From positions 83,910-147,909 of the forward strand of contig NZ_MWPQ01000025.1 of the NCBI RefSeq assembly GCF_002028545.1: a stretch of 64,000 bases of DNA, in the 5' to 3' direction. A model generated the notes under the pieces. It ran no database searches, was not told the DNA's origin, and worked only from the letters and a program-made list of their open reading frames with translations. Each line of letters begins with the position of its first letter. The stretch's first letter is position 1. Origin of the DNA: Nitrobacter vulgaris. GTDB taxonomy: Bacteria > Pseudomonadota > Alphaproteobacteria > Rhizobiales > Xanthobacteraceae. The translations under genes were made by a program, and so were the position numbers. Below, piece after piece: positions 54,342 to 63,682 of the stretch.

Positions 54342-54464
54342 GGAGTGTCGCTGTTTTTGAAGTTGCTACATCATATGCCGCAAGCTCGTATCAGGAGCTT
54401 CAAATCGCAAGCGGCACTCCAAGGAACGAACTTCGGAAACGGGCGCTAGCGCGGAAACGGGATC

Positions 54465-55670
54465 ATGGCGGACGATAGCGATCAGATTGATCAGGATGCA
54501 ATCGCAGCCCAGTGGGAAGCCTCGCTCGACTCGGAGGATCCAGCCGAAGCGGCGAAGTCCGCTGCCGCGAATGAACTCACGGACGCGATGGCGGAACAAT
54601 GGGCCGCCATGGTCGACGACGGTGGCCGCGATTTCGGCAGCGGCAAAAACGGCGGCGAGCGGGTTCTGTCGCAGGAGGAAATCGACAACCTGCTCGGCTT
54701 TAGCGTCGGCGAGATCAACGTCGACGACAATTCGGGCATTCGGGCGATCATCGACTCGGCGATGGTGTCGTATGAGCGCCTGCCGATGCTGGAGATCGTG
54801 TTCGATCGCCTGGTGCGGCTGATGACGACGTCGCTTCGCAATTTCACTTCCGACAACGTCGAGGTTTCGCTTGACCGCATCACCTCGGTCCGCTTTGGCG
54901 ACTATCTGAACTCGATACCCCTGCCGGCGGTGCTCAGCGTGTTCAAGGCCGAGGAGTGGGAGAACTTCGGACTGGCGATGGTGGACTCCAGCCTGATCTA
55001 CTCCATGATCGACGTGTTGCTGGGTGGCCGTCGCGGCCAGACCTCGCTCCGCATCGAAGGGCGGCCCTACACGACGATTGAAACCAATCTGGTAAAGCGG
55101 CTGGTGGAAGTGGTTCTGGCCGACGCGGAGCAGGCGTTCCGGCCGCTTTCGCCAGTGTCGTTTTCGATCGACCGTCTCGAAACCAATCCGCGGTTCGCGG
55201 CGATCACCCGTCCGGCCAATGCGGCGATCCTGGTCCGGCTGCGGATCGACATGGAAGATCGTGGCGGCACCATCGAACTGCTGCTTCCCTACGCCACCAT
55301 TGAGCCGATCCGCAACGTTCTGTTGCAGATGTTCATGGGTGAAAAGTTCGGCCGTGATCCGATCTGGGAAAGCCACCTCGCCACCGAGATCTCGCAGGCG
55401 CAGATCGCCGTGGACGCTGTGTTGTATGAGGCCGAAATCCCGCTCAAGCAGCTTATGACCCTGAAGGTCGGCGATACCCTTGCGCTTGAGATGCGGCCTG
55501 ATGCGTCGGTGGCGGTTCGGTGCGGCAGCGTTACGCTCACCGAAGGCCGCATGGGGCGGGTCGGCGACCGCGTCGCCATTCGCGTGTCGAAACATTTGCG
55601 CAAACCGAACACCACCTTCGCCATGTTCGAGAGAGCGGACGAGCAGACCAAGATGATGGAGGCCCAATGA
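54465..55670 (+). CDS. fliM: Flagellar motor switch protein FliM
   Basis: A 401-residue C-ring switch protein. The CheY-binding motif LSQEEIDNLL is at about residue 68, preceded by an unusual acidic N-terminal extension. Then comes the CheC-like middle domain (MVSYERLPMLEIVFDRLVRL) and a C-terminal SpoA domain (GDTLALEMRPDASVAVRCG). Family length is usually about 330. It overlaps the next gene by four bases (ATGA). Confidence 0.95.
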   Translation: MADDSDQIDQDAIAAQWEASLDSEDPAEAAKSAAANELTDAMAEQWAAMVDDGGRDFGSGKNGGERVLSQEEIDNLLGFSVGEINVDDNSGIRAIIDSAMVSYERLPMLEIVFDRLVRLMTTSLRNFTSDNVEVSLDRITSVRFGDYLNSIPLPAVLSVFKAEEWENFGLAMVDSSLIYSMIDVLLGGRRGQTSLRIEGRPYTTIETNLVKRLVEVVLADAEQAFRPLSPVSFSIDRLETNPRFAAITRPANAAILVRLRIDMEDRGGTIELLLPYATIEPIRNVLLQMFMGEKFGRDPIWESHLATEISQAQIAVDAVLYEAEIPLKQLMTLKVGDTLALEMRPDASVAVRCGSVTLTEGRMGRVGDRVAIRVSKHLRKPNTTFAMFERADEQTKMMEAQ

Positions 55671-56101
55671 ACCACTCTTTCGGATTAGCGATCGAGAGCC
55701 TTGTTGCGGTTCTTCTCGTTCTGACAATCGGTTACTGCATGCTACTGAACAAGCGGCTGAAGCGGCTGAGGGCGGATGAACAGTCGCTCAAGGCGACGAT
55801 TAGCGAACTGATCACGGCGACCGAGATCGCCGAGCGCGCCATCGGCGGGCTGAAGCACACGGTGCGCGACGTCAACGACAATCTCGGTAACCAGATTTCG
55901 TTGGCCACCGATTTGTCGCGACAGTTGGCGAAGCAACTGGCTGAGGGCGATGCCGTCATGCGGCGGTTGACCAGGATCGCGCTTGCGGCGCGTCCGCCGG
56001 CGGCCCCGGAACCGGAGGCCGTGACGAGTGATGCCCGCTCTGTCGCAGCCGCGGCGCGGGCATTTTCCGAACGCAAAAGGACGAACGGCCTCGCTGCATG
56101 A
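55667..56101 (+). CDS. DUF6468 flagellar-cluster protein
   Basis: A 144-residue protein with an N-terminal membrane anchor (LAIESLVAVLLVLTIGYCML) and a long coiled coil (RLKRLRADEQSLKATISELI). Homologues sit between fliM and motE in many alphaproteobacteria. Its ATG overlaps the fliM stop, and its TGA overlaps the start of the next gene. Function is not established; its position suggests a motor or switch role. Confidence 0.85.
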   Translation: MNHSFGLAIESLVAVLLVLTIGYCMLLNKRLKRLRADEQSLKATISELITATEIAERAIGGLKHTVRDVNDNLGNQISLATDLSRQLAKQLAEGDAVMRRLTRIALAARPPAAPEPEAVTSDARSVAAAARAFSERKRTNGLAA

Positions 56102-56901
56102 GTGCTTTCAGGGACATCCGGGTCATTCCCGTCGTAGCGGCTGCGATCTTCGGCCTCGCGGTGCTCAAGGTCGCGGGGCTCGTGATCGACGGCGGCTATG
56201 TCCTCGATGTCCGGCGGGATTCAGCCCGTCCATCATGGGCGCAGGAGAATTTAAACTTTCCAGGCGCAGCTCCGGACGCGGGCGACATCACCGGATCGGT
56301 CGAGGCGAAGAACAAAGACGCCGCCGGCAAGGACAGTGCGGGAGAAGATAAGGCGAAGCACGAAGAATCCGCCCAGGCAGCAGACACGCCGGGCGTGGCG
56401 AAGGTAGGCACTCTCCCCGAGCCGGGTCAGTCTGTGTCGCCCTCCGAGCGGGCCATCCTCGAGCGCCTTCAGAGCCGGCGACAGGAAATCGAAGCACGTG
56501 CTCGGGAAATTGACATTCGCGAAAGCCTTTTGCAAGCCGCTGAACATCGCATCCAGGGCCGCGTCGAGCAGATGAAGGGCATCGAAGCGCGGATCGCGAC
56601 CGCGACCGCGGAGAAGAACGAGGCCGAGATTGCTCGCTTCAAGGGTCTCGTGACGATGTACGAGAACATGAAGCCGAAGGAGGCGGCCAAGGTGTTTGAC
56701 CGGCTGGAAATGCCGGTACTGTTCGAGATCGCTTCGAAGATCGCGCCGCGCAAGATGTCGGAGATTCTCGGTCAGATGTCTCCCGAGGCTGCGGAACGGT
56801 TGACGGTCGAACTGGCGCGCCGTGCGAGCGGTGGCAACGCAACCGCGGCCTCCAATCTTCCGAAGATCGAGGGCCAGCCGACGCAGTCGACTCGCAATTA
56901 G
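56098..56901 (+). CDS. motE: MotE-like flagellar motor protein (MgtE N-domain)
   Basis: A 267-residue protein: a short N-terminal anchor helix (VIPVVAAAIFGLAVLKVAGL), a Lys/Ala/Glu-rich linker, a coiled coil (ERLQSRRQEIEARAREIDIR), and a C-terminal MgtE_N-type domain (KEAAKVFDRLEMPVLFEIAS ... APRKMSEILGQMSPEAAERL). In rhizobia MotE is a periplasmic chaperone for the motor protein MotC. It overlaps DUF6468 by four bases. motC is not in this window. Confidence 0.85.
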   Translation: MSAFRDIRVIPVVAAAIFGLAVLKVAGLVIDGGYVLDVRRDSARPSWAQENLNFPGAAPDAGDITGSVEAKNKDAAGKDSAGEDKAKHEESAQAADTPGVAKVGTLPEPGQSVSPSERAILERLQSRRQEIEARAREIDIRESLLQAAEHRIQGRVEQMKGIEARIATATAEKNEAEIARFKGLVTMYENMKPKEAAKVFDRLEMPVLFEIASKIAPRKMSEILGQMSPEAAERLTVELARRASGGNATAASNLPKIEGQPTQSTRN

Positions 56902-57074
56902 TGGTCCGTTCTAATATTCGCATTCCGCTTCAGCGAGCCTCCTTGCGAAGGTTAGAATCAAAGGACCGCTAGCAACTATTGGGTTTCCAATGGAGTTTTG
57001 AATTTAACATTCGCTTGCCGGCTTTGCTGCGACGTCGGTAGCGAATGTCAAATTTACTCCACGAGGATCGTTGT

Positions 57075-57089
57075 TTAACAAGTCCTTAA
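57075..57089 (+). promoter_or_regulatory. CtrA-like site upstream of the TPR gene
   Basis: TTAACAAGTCCTTAA: exact TTAA-N7-TTAA, 76 bases before the start of the TPR gene. It indicates a separate promoter, since motE ends 174 bases upstream of it. Confidence 0.55.
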
Positions 57090-57164
57090 TTCCACAATCC
57101 TAGTGTTCGGTCTGACCGGCGTGCGAGCGTCCGGTCACGGATTCGAGTCGAGAGACTATCTGGA

Positions 57165-60100
57165 ATGGCGCGGACGATTGCCGCTCGATGTTGGTCGCAA
57201 GCGCGCGCTTGCGCGCGGCGGCTTCGGCGCGACTTTATTCCGGCGGTCGCGACAGCCGTGCTGCTGCTGGCCGCGGCGTTTCCCGATGCAAGTCGCGCGC
57301 AGGTGGTCCAGGGAGAGGCGAGCTTTGTGGCGGCGAACGGTTTCGCGCGCCTCGTGCTTACGCTCGAGGATGATGTCGATTCCGAGGTGACGGTGGCGGG
57401 CACCGTCCTTCTGATCCGATTCAAGCGGCCGGTGGATATTCCCGTCGACAGGATCTCGGATGCGGTACCGGACTATGTCGGCTCGGCGCGCCGCGATCCG
57501 GATGGTTCGGCCATTCGTCTGGCGCTGGCGCGCAAGGTCACCGTTAATACAATGACCGCCGGCGAGCGCGTCTTCATCGATTTGATGCCTGACGGCTGGA
57601 AGGGGCCGCCGCCTGAATTGCCGCAGGAGGTGGTTCGAGAACTGGCGGAACGTGCCCGCGCCGCCGAGCGCGCCTTGCGCGAACAGCGCAGCCTCGAAGC
57701 GGCGAAGAAGCGGTCGCCAGTTCGCGTGCGCGCTTCGTTGCAGCCGACCTTCGTGCGCTATGTTTTTGAGCTGCCGGACGGCAGCGGCGTCTCTTCCAAC
57801 CTCAATGAGCAAACGCTTGCGTTGCTGTTCAAGCCTGCGCTGACGTTCGATCTGGCGGATGCGAAACTGGTGGCGCCAGCCAATATCGGCTCAATCGCGC
57901 AGAAGGTCGACGGCGAGGGCTCGCGGATCGAAATAAAACTGATCGGCGATGTCGATGTGCATTCGTTTCGTGAAGAGAAGAGCTACATCGTCGATATCGG
58001 CTTTCAGCAGACCGGCAAACCGATACTGCCGGTGCCGCTCGCGTCAACCGAAGCTCGGCCGCAGGGCGCTTCCGCCGGAAAGGCAGCCGAGATTCCGCCG
58101 CCGACCTCTCAGACGATTGCGGAGCAAGCCGGGCTGACGGTTCGGCCTCCGGCGTCTGATGTCAAACCCGCGCCGGCAGCAAAAACTTCCGAAGCCGCGC
58201 CGGCTATCGCTGCACCCCTCGCGTCTGTTCAGTCTCCGGTCGAAAAGCCGGTTGCCGCCCCAGCGCCCTCCACCGCTCCTTCAAAGGCGGACGTTTCAGA
58301 AGCGAAGCCGGCAGAGGAGAAGCCAGCAGAAAATATTGCTATCAAGCAGGACTCCGTAAAGGCCGCGGCGGCGTCGGAGCCTGCGATCGCTCCGGCGCCA
58401 TCAAGAAAGGCAATCGCGCATGACGCTGTGACCCTCGACGCTGAGAGACGCACCGAGGGTTTTCGTCTGACGTTCGGATTCGGCGCGCCGGCACCGGCCG
58501 CGCTGTTCCGGCGGGCCGATACGGTGTGGCTGGTGTTCGACTCCGAGCAGCCGATCGATACCGGCGCGATTCAAAAGGAGGGCGGGTCGCTCATCACCGA
58601 CATCGATCGCCGTTCCTTGAACAACGGGCAGGCAATTCGTATCCGCCTGGCTCGTCCGCAATTGGCCGCCCTCTCGGCCGGAGACTCGAAGGGGTCTGCA
58701 TCCACCGCGGCGGGCGAGAGCTGGATCGTGACGTTTGCCGATGCCGTACAACAGCCATCGCGCGCGCTTTATGCACAGCGCGATGTGATCGATCGGGCTC
58801 ACGCAAGCGTCACTGTGCCGCTCGCAGGCCCCGGCAAGCTGCACCGGATCGTCGATCCCGACTCGGGCACTACCCTGATGGTCGTGACCGCGCTGCCGCC
58901 GGCGCGCGGCTTTGTCAGGCGTCAGCAATTCGTGGAGTTTTCGCTGGGTGAATCGATCCATGGCGTGGTGGTCGAGCCAAAGTCCGACGATATTGCCGTC
59001 GAGGTCGCCTCCGACAAGGTCACGGTGACCCGACGGGGCGGTCTTACCCTGTCGGCGGCTAATGCCGCGCCCGAGCGCGCGGCAACGGCTCAGCCGATCT
59101 TCGATGTCGAGCAATGGCAGAAGGACAGCAAGGCCGATCTCTTCAAGCGGCTCGATGAACTGGTCGACGCCGCGTCGACGGCGGGTGACGATGATGCGCG
59201 GGCCACGGCGCGGATCGACCTCGCCCGGTTCTACATGGCGCGCGGCTTCTATCACGAAGCCAGGGCGGTTCTTGACCTCGCATTGTCCGAACGGAATCCC
59301 GGACAGGAAGATCCGGTTCTGCTGATCGTGCATTCAGTTGCGAGTTCGCTGACGAACTATACGGCGTCGGCTATGCGGGATCTCGCTAATCCGGCGATCG
59401 GAGCCAATTACGATTCTCAACTCTGGAAGGCACTTGCGCTCGCGCAGCAGCATAAGTGGGCGGAAGCACGGGAGAAGTTCAAAAACGCTCATTTCGCCAT
59501 ATCGGTATTGCCAATCGATTTGCAGCGCGCGATCGTCGCTGCTGCGATGCGAGCCTCGCTTGAGGTCGGGGATTTTTCCGGGGTCGCTTCGTGCAGCAGT
59601 GATCTCGACGCGCTCGGCATTCCCGACGAGTTGAAGCCCCGGATTACAGTCATGCGCGGACGGCTGTCGGAAGCGCTCGGGCGCGACAAGGATGCGCTTG
59701 CTCAGTACAAGGAGGTGATGGCCTCGCCGGACCGCGAAGCCGCGACCGAGGCGCAGCTTCACAACATCGCGTTGCGACAGAAGCGCAACGAGATCAAACC
59801 GGAAGATGCGCTGCGCGATCTCGAAACGCTGTCGGTGATGTGGCGCGGCGATAGGCTGGAAGTGCAGACGCTGAAAATGCTGATGGCGCTCTATATCGAT
59901 ACCGGCCGCTATGCGGAGGCGCTGGCGGCGTCAAGGACGGCCACGCGGCTGGAACCGGACTCCGCGGTGTCACGCCAGATTCAGGATGACGCGGCGGCGC
60001 TGTTCGCCCAGCTCTTCCTCAGCACGAAAGGCGACAATCTTCCGCCGGTCGATGCGTTGGCGATGTTCTACGACTTTCGCGACCTGACTCCGATTGGCCG

Positions 60101-60890
60101 TCGCGGCGACGAGATGATCCGCCGGCTCGCGGATCGTCTGGTCGCCTTCGATCTGCTCGATCAGGCGGGCGAACTCCTGCAATACCAGATCGATCATCGG
60201 CTGGAGGGTGCAGCACGCGCGCAGGTCGCCGCGCGGCTGGCAATGGTCTATCTGATGAACCGCAAGCCGGACCGGGCAATCTCCGCACTTCGCACGACGC
60301 GGATCGCGGATCTCGCCGGTGAATTACGTCAGCAGCGCTTGCTGCTCGAAGCGCGCGCGCAGAGCGATGTCGGCCGCCGCGATCTCGCGCTCGACATCAT
60401 CTCAAATCTCGCCGGGCGTGAGGCGATTCGTCTGCGGTCCGATATTTACTGGGCGTCTCGGCGCTGGCGCGAGGCGTCCGAACAGGTCGAGCTTTATTAC
60501 GGCGAGCGCTGGCGCGATTTCAAACCGCTCAAGCCGAACGAGAAGAGCGACATCATTCGCGCTGTCATCGGCTACGCGCTCTCCGAGGACGCGCTTGGGC
60601 TTGCGCGCTTCCGCGAAAAATATGCACCGCTGATGAACGGCAGCGCCGATAAGGTCGCTTTTGATATCGCGAGCAAGCCGGCGGCGGGCAACAGCGCCGA
60701 GTTCGAGCAGATTGCCAAGATGGCGGCGAAGGTGGATACGCTGAGTGGCTTCCTGCGCGAAATGAAATCGCGTTTTCCCGACATGACGACAAAAACGGCG
60801 CCGCCGCCCGAAGAGGCAGCGGCAGATCCGTCTCCCACGGGCACGCTACCGCAGATCGTCGGATCGGAGCGCGCCGAGGCATCACGCTGA
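57165..60890 (+). CDS. Large secreted/periplasmic TPR protein linked to the flagellar cluster
   Basis: A 1,241-residue protein. N-terminus with a basic leader and a hydrophobic signal (IPAVATAVLLLAAAFPDASRA). Two beta-rich, AMIN-like stretches (about residues 45-285 and 420-620) are separated by a Pro/Ala/Glu-rich linker (about 290-415). A long helical-repeat region from about residue 645 to 1150 has TPR-type helices (for example ARFYMARGFYHEARAVLDLA). It follows motE on the same strand, with its own CtrA-like site. Homologues are usually called TPR proteins; a role in the motor or polar complexes is inferred only from position. Confidence 0.8.
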   Translation: MARTIAARCWSQARACARRLRRDFIPAVATAVLLLAAAFPDASRAQVVQGEASFVAANGFARLVLTLEDDVDSEVTVAGTVLLIRFKRPVDIPVDRISDAVPDYVGSARRDPDGSAIRLALARKVTVNTMTAGERVFIDLMPDGWKGPPPELPQEVVRELAERARAAERALREQRSLEAAKKRSPVRVRASLQPTFVRYVFELPDGSGVSSNLNEQTLALLFKPALTFDLADAKLVAPANIGSIAQKVDGEGSRIEIKLIGDVDVHSFREEKSYIVDIGFQQTGKPILPVPLASTEARPQGASAGKAAEIPPPTSQTIAEQAGLTVRPPASDVKPAPAAKTSEAAPAIAAPLASVQSPVEKPVAAPAPSTAPSKADVSEAKPAEEKPAENIAIKQDSVKAAAASEPAIAPAPSRKAIAHDAVTLDAERRTEGFRLTFGFGAPAPAALFRRADTVWLVFDSEQPIDTGAIQKEGGSLITDIDRRSLNNGQAIRIRLARPQLAALSAGDSKGSASTAAGESWIVTFADAVQQPSRALYAQRDVIDRAHASVTVPLAGPGKLHRIVDPDSGTTLMVVTALPPARGFVRRQQFVEFSLGESIHGVVVEPKSDDIAVEVASDKVTVTRRGGLTLSAANAAPERAATAQPIFDVEQWQKDSKADLFKRLDELVDAASTAGDDDARATARIDLARFYMARGFYHEARAVLDLALSERNPGQEDPVLLIVHSVASSLTNYTASAMRDLANPAIGANYDSQLWKALALAQQHKWAEAREKFKNAHFAISVLPIDLQRAIVAAAMRASLEVGDFSGVASCSSDLDALGIPDELKPRITVMRGRLSEALGRDKDALAQYKEVMASPDREAATEAQLHNIALRQKRNEIKPEDALRDLETLSVMWRGDRLEVQTLKMLMALYIDTGRYAEALAASRTATRLEPDSAVSRQIQDDAAALFAQLFLSTKGDNLPPVDALAMFYDFRDLTPIGRRGDEMIRRLADRLVAFDLLDQAGELLQYQIDHRLEGAARAQVAARLAMVYLMNRKPDRAISALRTTRIADLAGELRQQRLLLEARAQSDVGRRDLALDIISNLAGREAIRLRSDIYWASRRWREASEQVELYYGERWRDFKPLKPNEKSDIIRAVIGYALSEDALGLARFREKYAPLMNGSADKVAFDIASKPAAGNSAEFEQIAKMAAKVDTLSGFLREMKSRFPDMTTKTAPPPEEAAADPSPTGTLPQIVGSERAEASR

Positions 60891-61054
60891 CGGATGTGTG
60901 TACCCGACGCGGGGTCATCGCCGCATGAGTAGGCCGACTTGGACGAATGGGATGCCTTCGTCGCCTACCGCCCGCTCGACATTCAAGGACGCATGGAAGC
61001 AGCGGACGGCGCAGACAGAGCGATCAACGCCGTCTATCGCCGCGAGCGCGCGAT

Positions 61055-61129
61055 CCTGCGGGAACGAGATCTGGCTTTTCGACGTGACGACGAAGGCCGC
61101 TGCCGCCGGAAGAGGCGAAGGCAGATCCG
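61055..61129 (+). repeat. Partial decayed duplicate of the TPR gene 3' end
   Basis: Resembles 60752-60830 with small gaps: both run CCTGCG.GAA ... TTTTC.CGAC.TGACGAC ... GAAGAGGC...GGCAGATCCG. The reading frame is broken in this copy. It suggests an unequal recombination or a past insertion at the edge of the flagellar cluster. Confidence 0.6.
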
Positions 61130-61735
61130 CACGCACTTAAGATCTTCCTTCGCTTTTGATGAAGTGAGAAGCGATGCTCCATCTCTTGTTTGATGTGTGG
61201 ATTTCAATCGCGTTGAGCACTTCGTCGAGATCAACTGCTATCGCACGCAGTCCTAGGACAAACGATGACACCGCCATCAAGTTTTCCTTCAATTGATGCC
61301 CGAAGCGAAACCGCGAGTGGTACAGAATTCTGTGCAGCCGCCCTTGCGCGCTCAAGATATTCTTTTGCTTTTGATGAAGTGAGAAGCGATGCTCCCTCTC
61401 TTGTTTGATGCATGGATTTCAATCGCGTCGAGCACTCCGTCGAGATCGACTGCTGTCGAACGCAGTCCTACGACAAGAGATGACACCGCTATCAAGTTTG
61501 TCTTCAATTGAAGCCAAAAAGCGAAGTCGCAAGGCGGTACAGAATTCTGTGCAGTTGCCTTTACGCACTCAAGATCTTCTTTCTCCGCTTATGATGGAGT
61601 CAGAAGTATTCTTATGTTTTGTTCGATGCTCTCTGCGTGTTGACACCATACAACGTCGACATCATACAATGCGAAATATGCCGATAGACACATCGACAAG
61701 CTATCGGATTGAGGCATCTTCCTACTTTAGGTGAT
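61128..61735. repeat. Left block of ~215-bp direct repeats flanking the porin gene
   Basis: Shared marker words GCTTTTGATGAAGTGAG (61152, 61367, then a diverged copy at 61587) and CTCTTGTTTGATG (61183, 61398) recur 215 and about 220 bases apart. The units also share TACAGAATTCTGTGCAG and a GCAGTCCTA.GACAA segment. The third unit diverges and ends with TTGACACC.TACA, CGAAATATGCCGATAG and CTATCGG. It resembles the block at 63683-64000. Confidence 0.85.
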
Positions 61736-61888
61736 CATTGTTTTTGAGTGGTCGCATCGTTCCTCATTGATGAGGAGTGTGCGGCATGCGCGGACGGCTG
61801 CGTCGATCAAGGACTGCGTGAAACGTTTTTCGAATGTTGCGGCTCAGCGGATCCGAACCCGCCATGACAGAGCAACTTGGGGGGTGAT

Positions 61889-63418
61889 ATGAATTTAATG
61901 AAGAGTTCTTTCCTCGGTTCGACGGCAGGACTGGTTTTCCTGTCCATCGTTCTGCTTGTCGCCATTCCTCCGAATCTTGCGCATGCACAGGGCGACGAAG
62001 GCCAGGGTCCTGGCCATGGCCATGCCGTAGCCCAGAACGGAGATGCTGAGCCGAAGCCGCAAACCTGGCCTCAGTTCAAGGCGACCACGCCAACGCCGCT
62101 GTACTCGCTCTACGACACACTCGGACGACCCGACAATCTCACGATTAACGGCTCTATTCGCTCCCGTGGTGAAGGGCTCGCCAACCAATTTCGTCCGGCG
62201 CCTGCCGCGCGTGATGACTATTTGGCCTCGTTCTTCACCAATATTTTCGCCGAGTACAATCTCGGCACGGTGAAGATCGGCGCGGAGCTGTTCGATAGCC
62301 GTGGCTACGGCGAGCCGCGAAACTCGGCGGTCTCCACCAATGAGGTGAACGCCCTCGAACTCGGCCAAGCCTATCTTAACGTCGATCTCTCCGATGTCCT
62401 GCACGATGGATCGAGGAGCAGTCTCACCGCCGGCCGGTTCACGAAGGACATCGGCTCACGCCGCCTCGTGGCGCGCAATTTAATGCGCAACACCATCAAC
62501 TCCTTCACCGGCCTGTCCTACGACTGGAAGGGCACGAACAAAGATCAGATGACCCTGCTCTGGACCATGCCGCAGACCCGGTTGCCCGATGACACACGAG
62601 GCATCCGCAACAATACGATCGAGCTCGACTCGGAGAGCCCGGACTTTCAACTGTTCGGCGGTTCCTATACTTTCGCGAAGGTGTTCGGCGGATCGTTCGA
62701 GGTCTATGGCTACGGCCTGTACGAGCAGGATACTGGGACGACGGGTCCGCAATCGGTGCAGACCCGAAACCGTCGCCTGTTCACTCCTGGCGCGCGGTTG
62801 GCGCGGGCGAAGAAGCCCGGGCAGTGGGACTACGATTTCGAGGCGATCTACCAGACGGGTCTCGCCCGGGAGACGACTGCCGTCACCGACACGCGCGACC
62901 TCAAGGTGTCGGCCTACTTCTTCCATGGCGAGGCGGGCTATACCTTCGCTGCGCCCTGGTTGCCGCGGGTCGCGCTGCAATACGATCACGGCAGCGGCGA
63001 CAGCAGAAACCCTAATACCTTCACCCGTTTCGACAGTCTGTTCGGCGTCCGCCGCGAATACAACCCAGTCGACCTCTATGGGCCGCTGCAGCGATCGAAC
63101 ATGATCTCACCGGCGATACGCTTCGAGGTCACGCCGAGCCCGATCTGGGATGCCTTCTTCGCCTACCGCACGCTGTTCCTGGCGGATCGCACCGACAGCT
63201 TCGGCCTCACACAGGTACGGGATCGTACCGGCCGATCCGGGAACTTCGCCGGCCAGCAGATCGAGGCTCGCCTGCGATACTGGGTTGTCCCCGATGCCAT
63301 GCTGTTCGAAACGGGGGCAGCCTATTTGTTTAAAGGTCGGTTTCTGCAGGACGCACCCAACGCACCCAACACGGCCGACACCGTCTACGGCTATCTCCAG
63401 ACGAGCTTCTTCTTTTAA
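61889..63418 (+). CDS. Alginate-export-family outer membrane protein
   Basis: About 509 residues with a signal peptide (LGSTAGLVFLSIVLLVAIPPNLAHA). The mature protein starts with a His/Gly/Asp stretch and then a beta-barrel: LTINGSIRSRGEGLANQF, LNVDLSDVLHDGSRSSLTAGRF, GSFEVYGYGLYEQD, and an aromatic end LQTSFFF typical of barrel proteins. Layout matches the alginate_exp (AlgE-like) family; the cargo is unknown. ATG 61889 follows GGGGGGTGAT; the GTG-type start at 61877 is less likely. Repeats lie on both sides, and it has no partner gene here. Confidence 0.82.
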   Translation: MNLMKSSFLGSTAGLVFLSIVLLVAIPPNLAHAQGDEGQGPGHGHAVAQNGDAEPKPQTWPQFKATTPTPLYSLYDTLGRPDNLTINGSIRSRGEGLANQFRPAPAARDDYLASFFTNIFAEYNLGTVKIGAELFDSRGYGEPRNSAVSTNEVNALELGQAYLNVDLSDVLHDGSRSSLTAGRFTKDIGSRRLVARNLMRNTINSFTGLSYDWKGTNKDQMTLLWTMPQTRLPDDTRGIRNNTIELDSESPDFQLFGGSYTFAKVFGGSFEVYGYGLYEQDTGTTGPQSVQTRNRRLFTPGARLARAKKPGQWDYDFEAIYQTGLARETTAVTDTRDLKVSAYFFHGEAGYTFAAPWLPRVALQYDHGSGDSRNPNTFTRFDSLFGVRREYNPVDLYGPLQRSNMISPAIRFEVTPSPIWDAFFAYRTLFLADRTDSFGLTQVRDRTGRSGNFAGQQIEARLRYWVVPDAMLFETGAAYLFKGRFLQDAPNAPNTADTVYGYLQTSFFF

Positions 63419-63430
63419 AGTAACGACCGT

Positions 63431-63462
63431 GCCGGCCCAACAGCAAATGCCTGTGGGCCGGC
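63431..63462 (+). terminator. Hairpin after the outer-membrane protein gene
   Basis: Stem GCCGGCCCA / TGGGCCGGC with a 14-base loop, 13 bases after the stop codon. No T-run follows, so it is a weak terminator or an RNA-stabilising hairpin. Confidence 0.6.
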
Positions 63463-63682
63463 ATCATCTGCAGTCATGTCCCGACGGCAGAATAGAAGGA
63501 CGGTCGGCAGTTGCCGGGTGAATTTCACGGATCATCCTGTTCAATCCCGGCGTGGCGATACCAACCAAGGGATCCGACCTCGGCCGGACGAGCGAGCCGT
63601 CGCGAGTCGATTCCGCGCAAGAATATGTTCGAGGCGTCGCTCGCATCTTCCGCGCCCCGCGCCGTACCTGTTCGCGCTCGTG

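Larger units (their letters stand above)
60891..61888. other. Gene-free region: TPR 3'-end copy and repeat array
   Basis: No convincing gene. The left part contains a decayed copy of the end of the TPR gene (61055-61129). The rest is a degenerate tandem array of about 215-bp units (61128-61735) that ends in a TTGACA-containing segment. The last 150 bases lead into the outer-membrane protein gene. Confidence 0.7.

Noticed and set aside
61034..61422. Small minus-strand frames with HQTRE/HASNKR words in the repeat array
   Set aside because: They arise from the repeat sequence itself in several units and lack a consistent start or ribosome site, so I do not call them genes.
61128..61735. CRISPR-like array
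   Set aside because: The repeats are about 215 bases long and directly joined, with no short spacers and no cas genes nearby.
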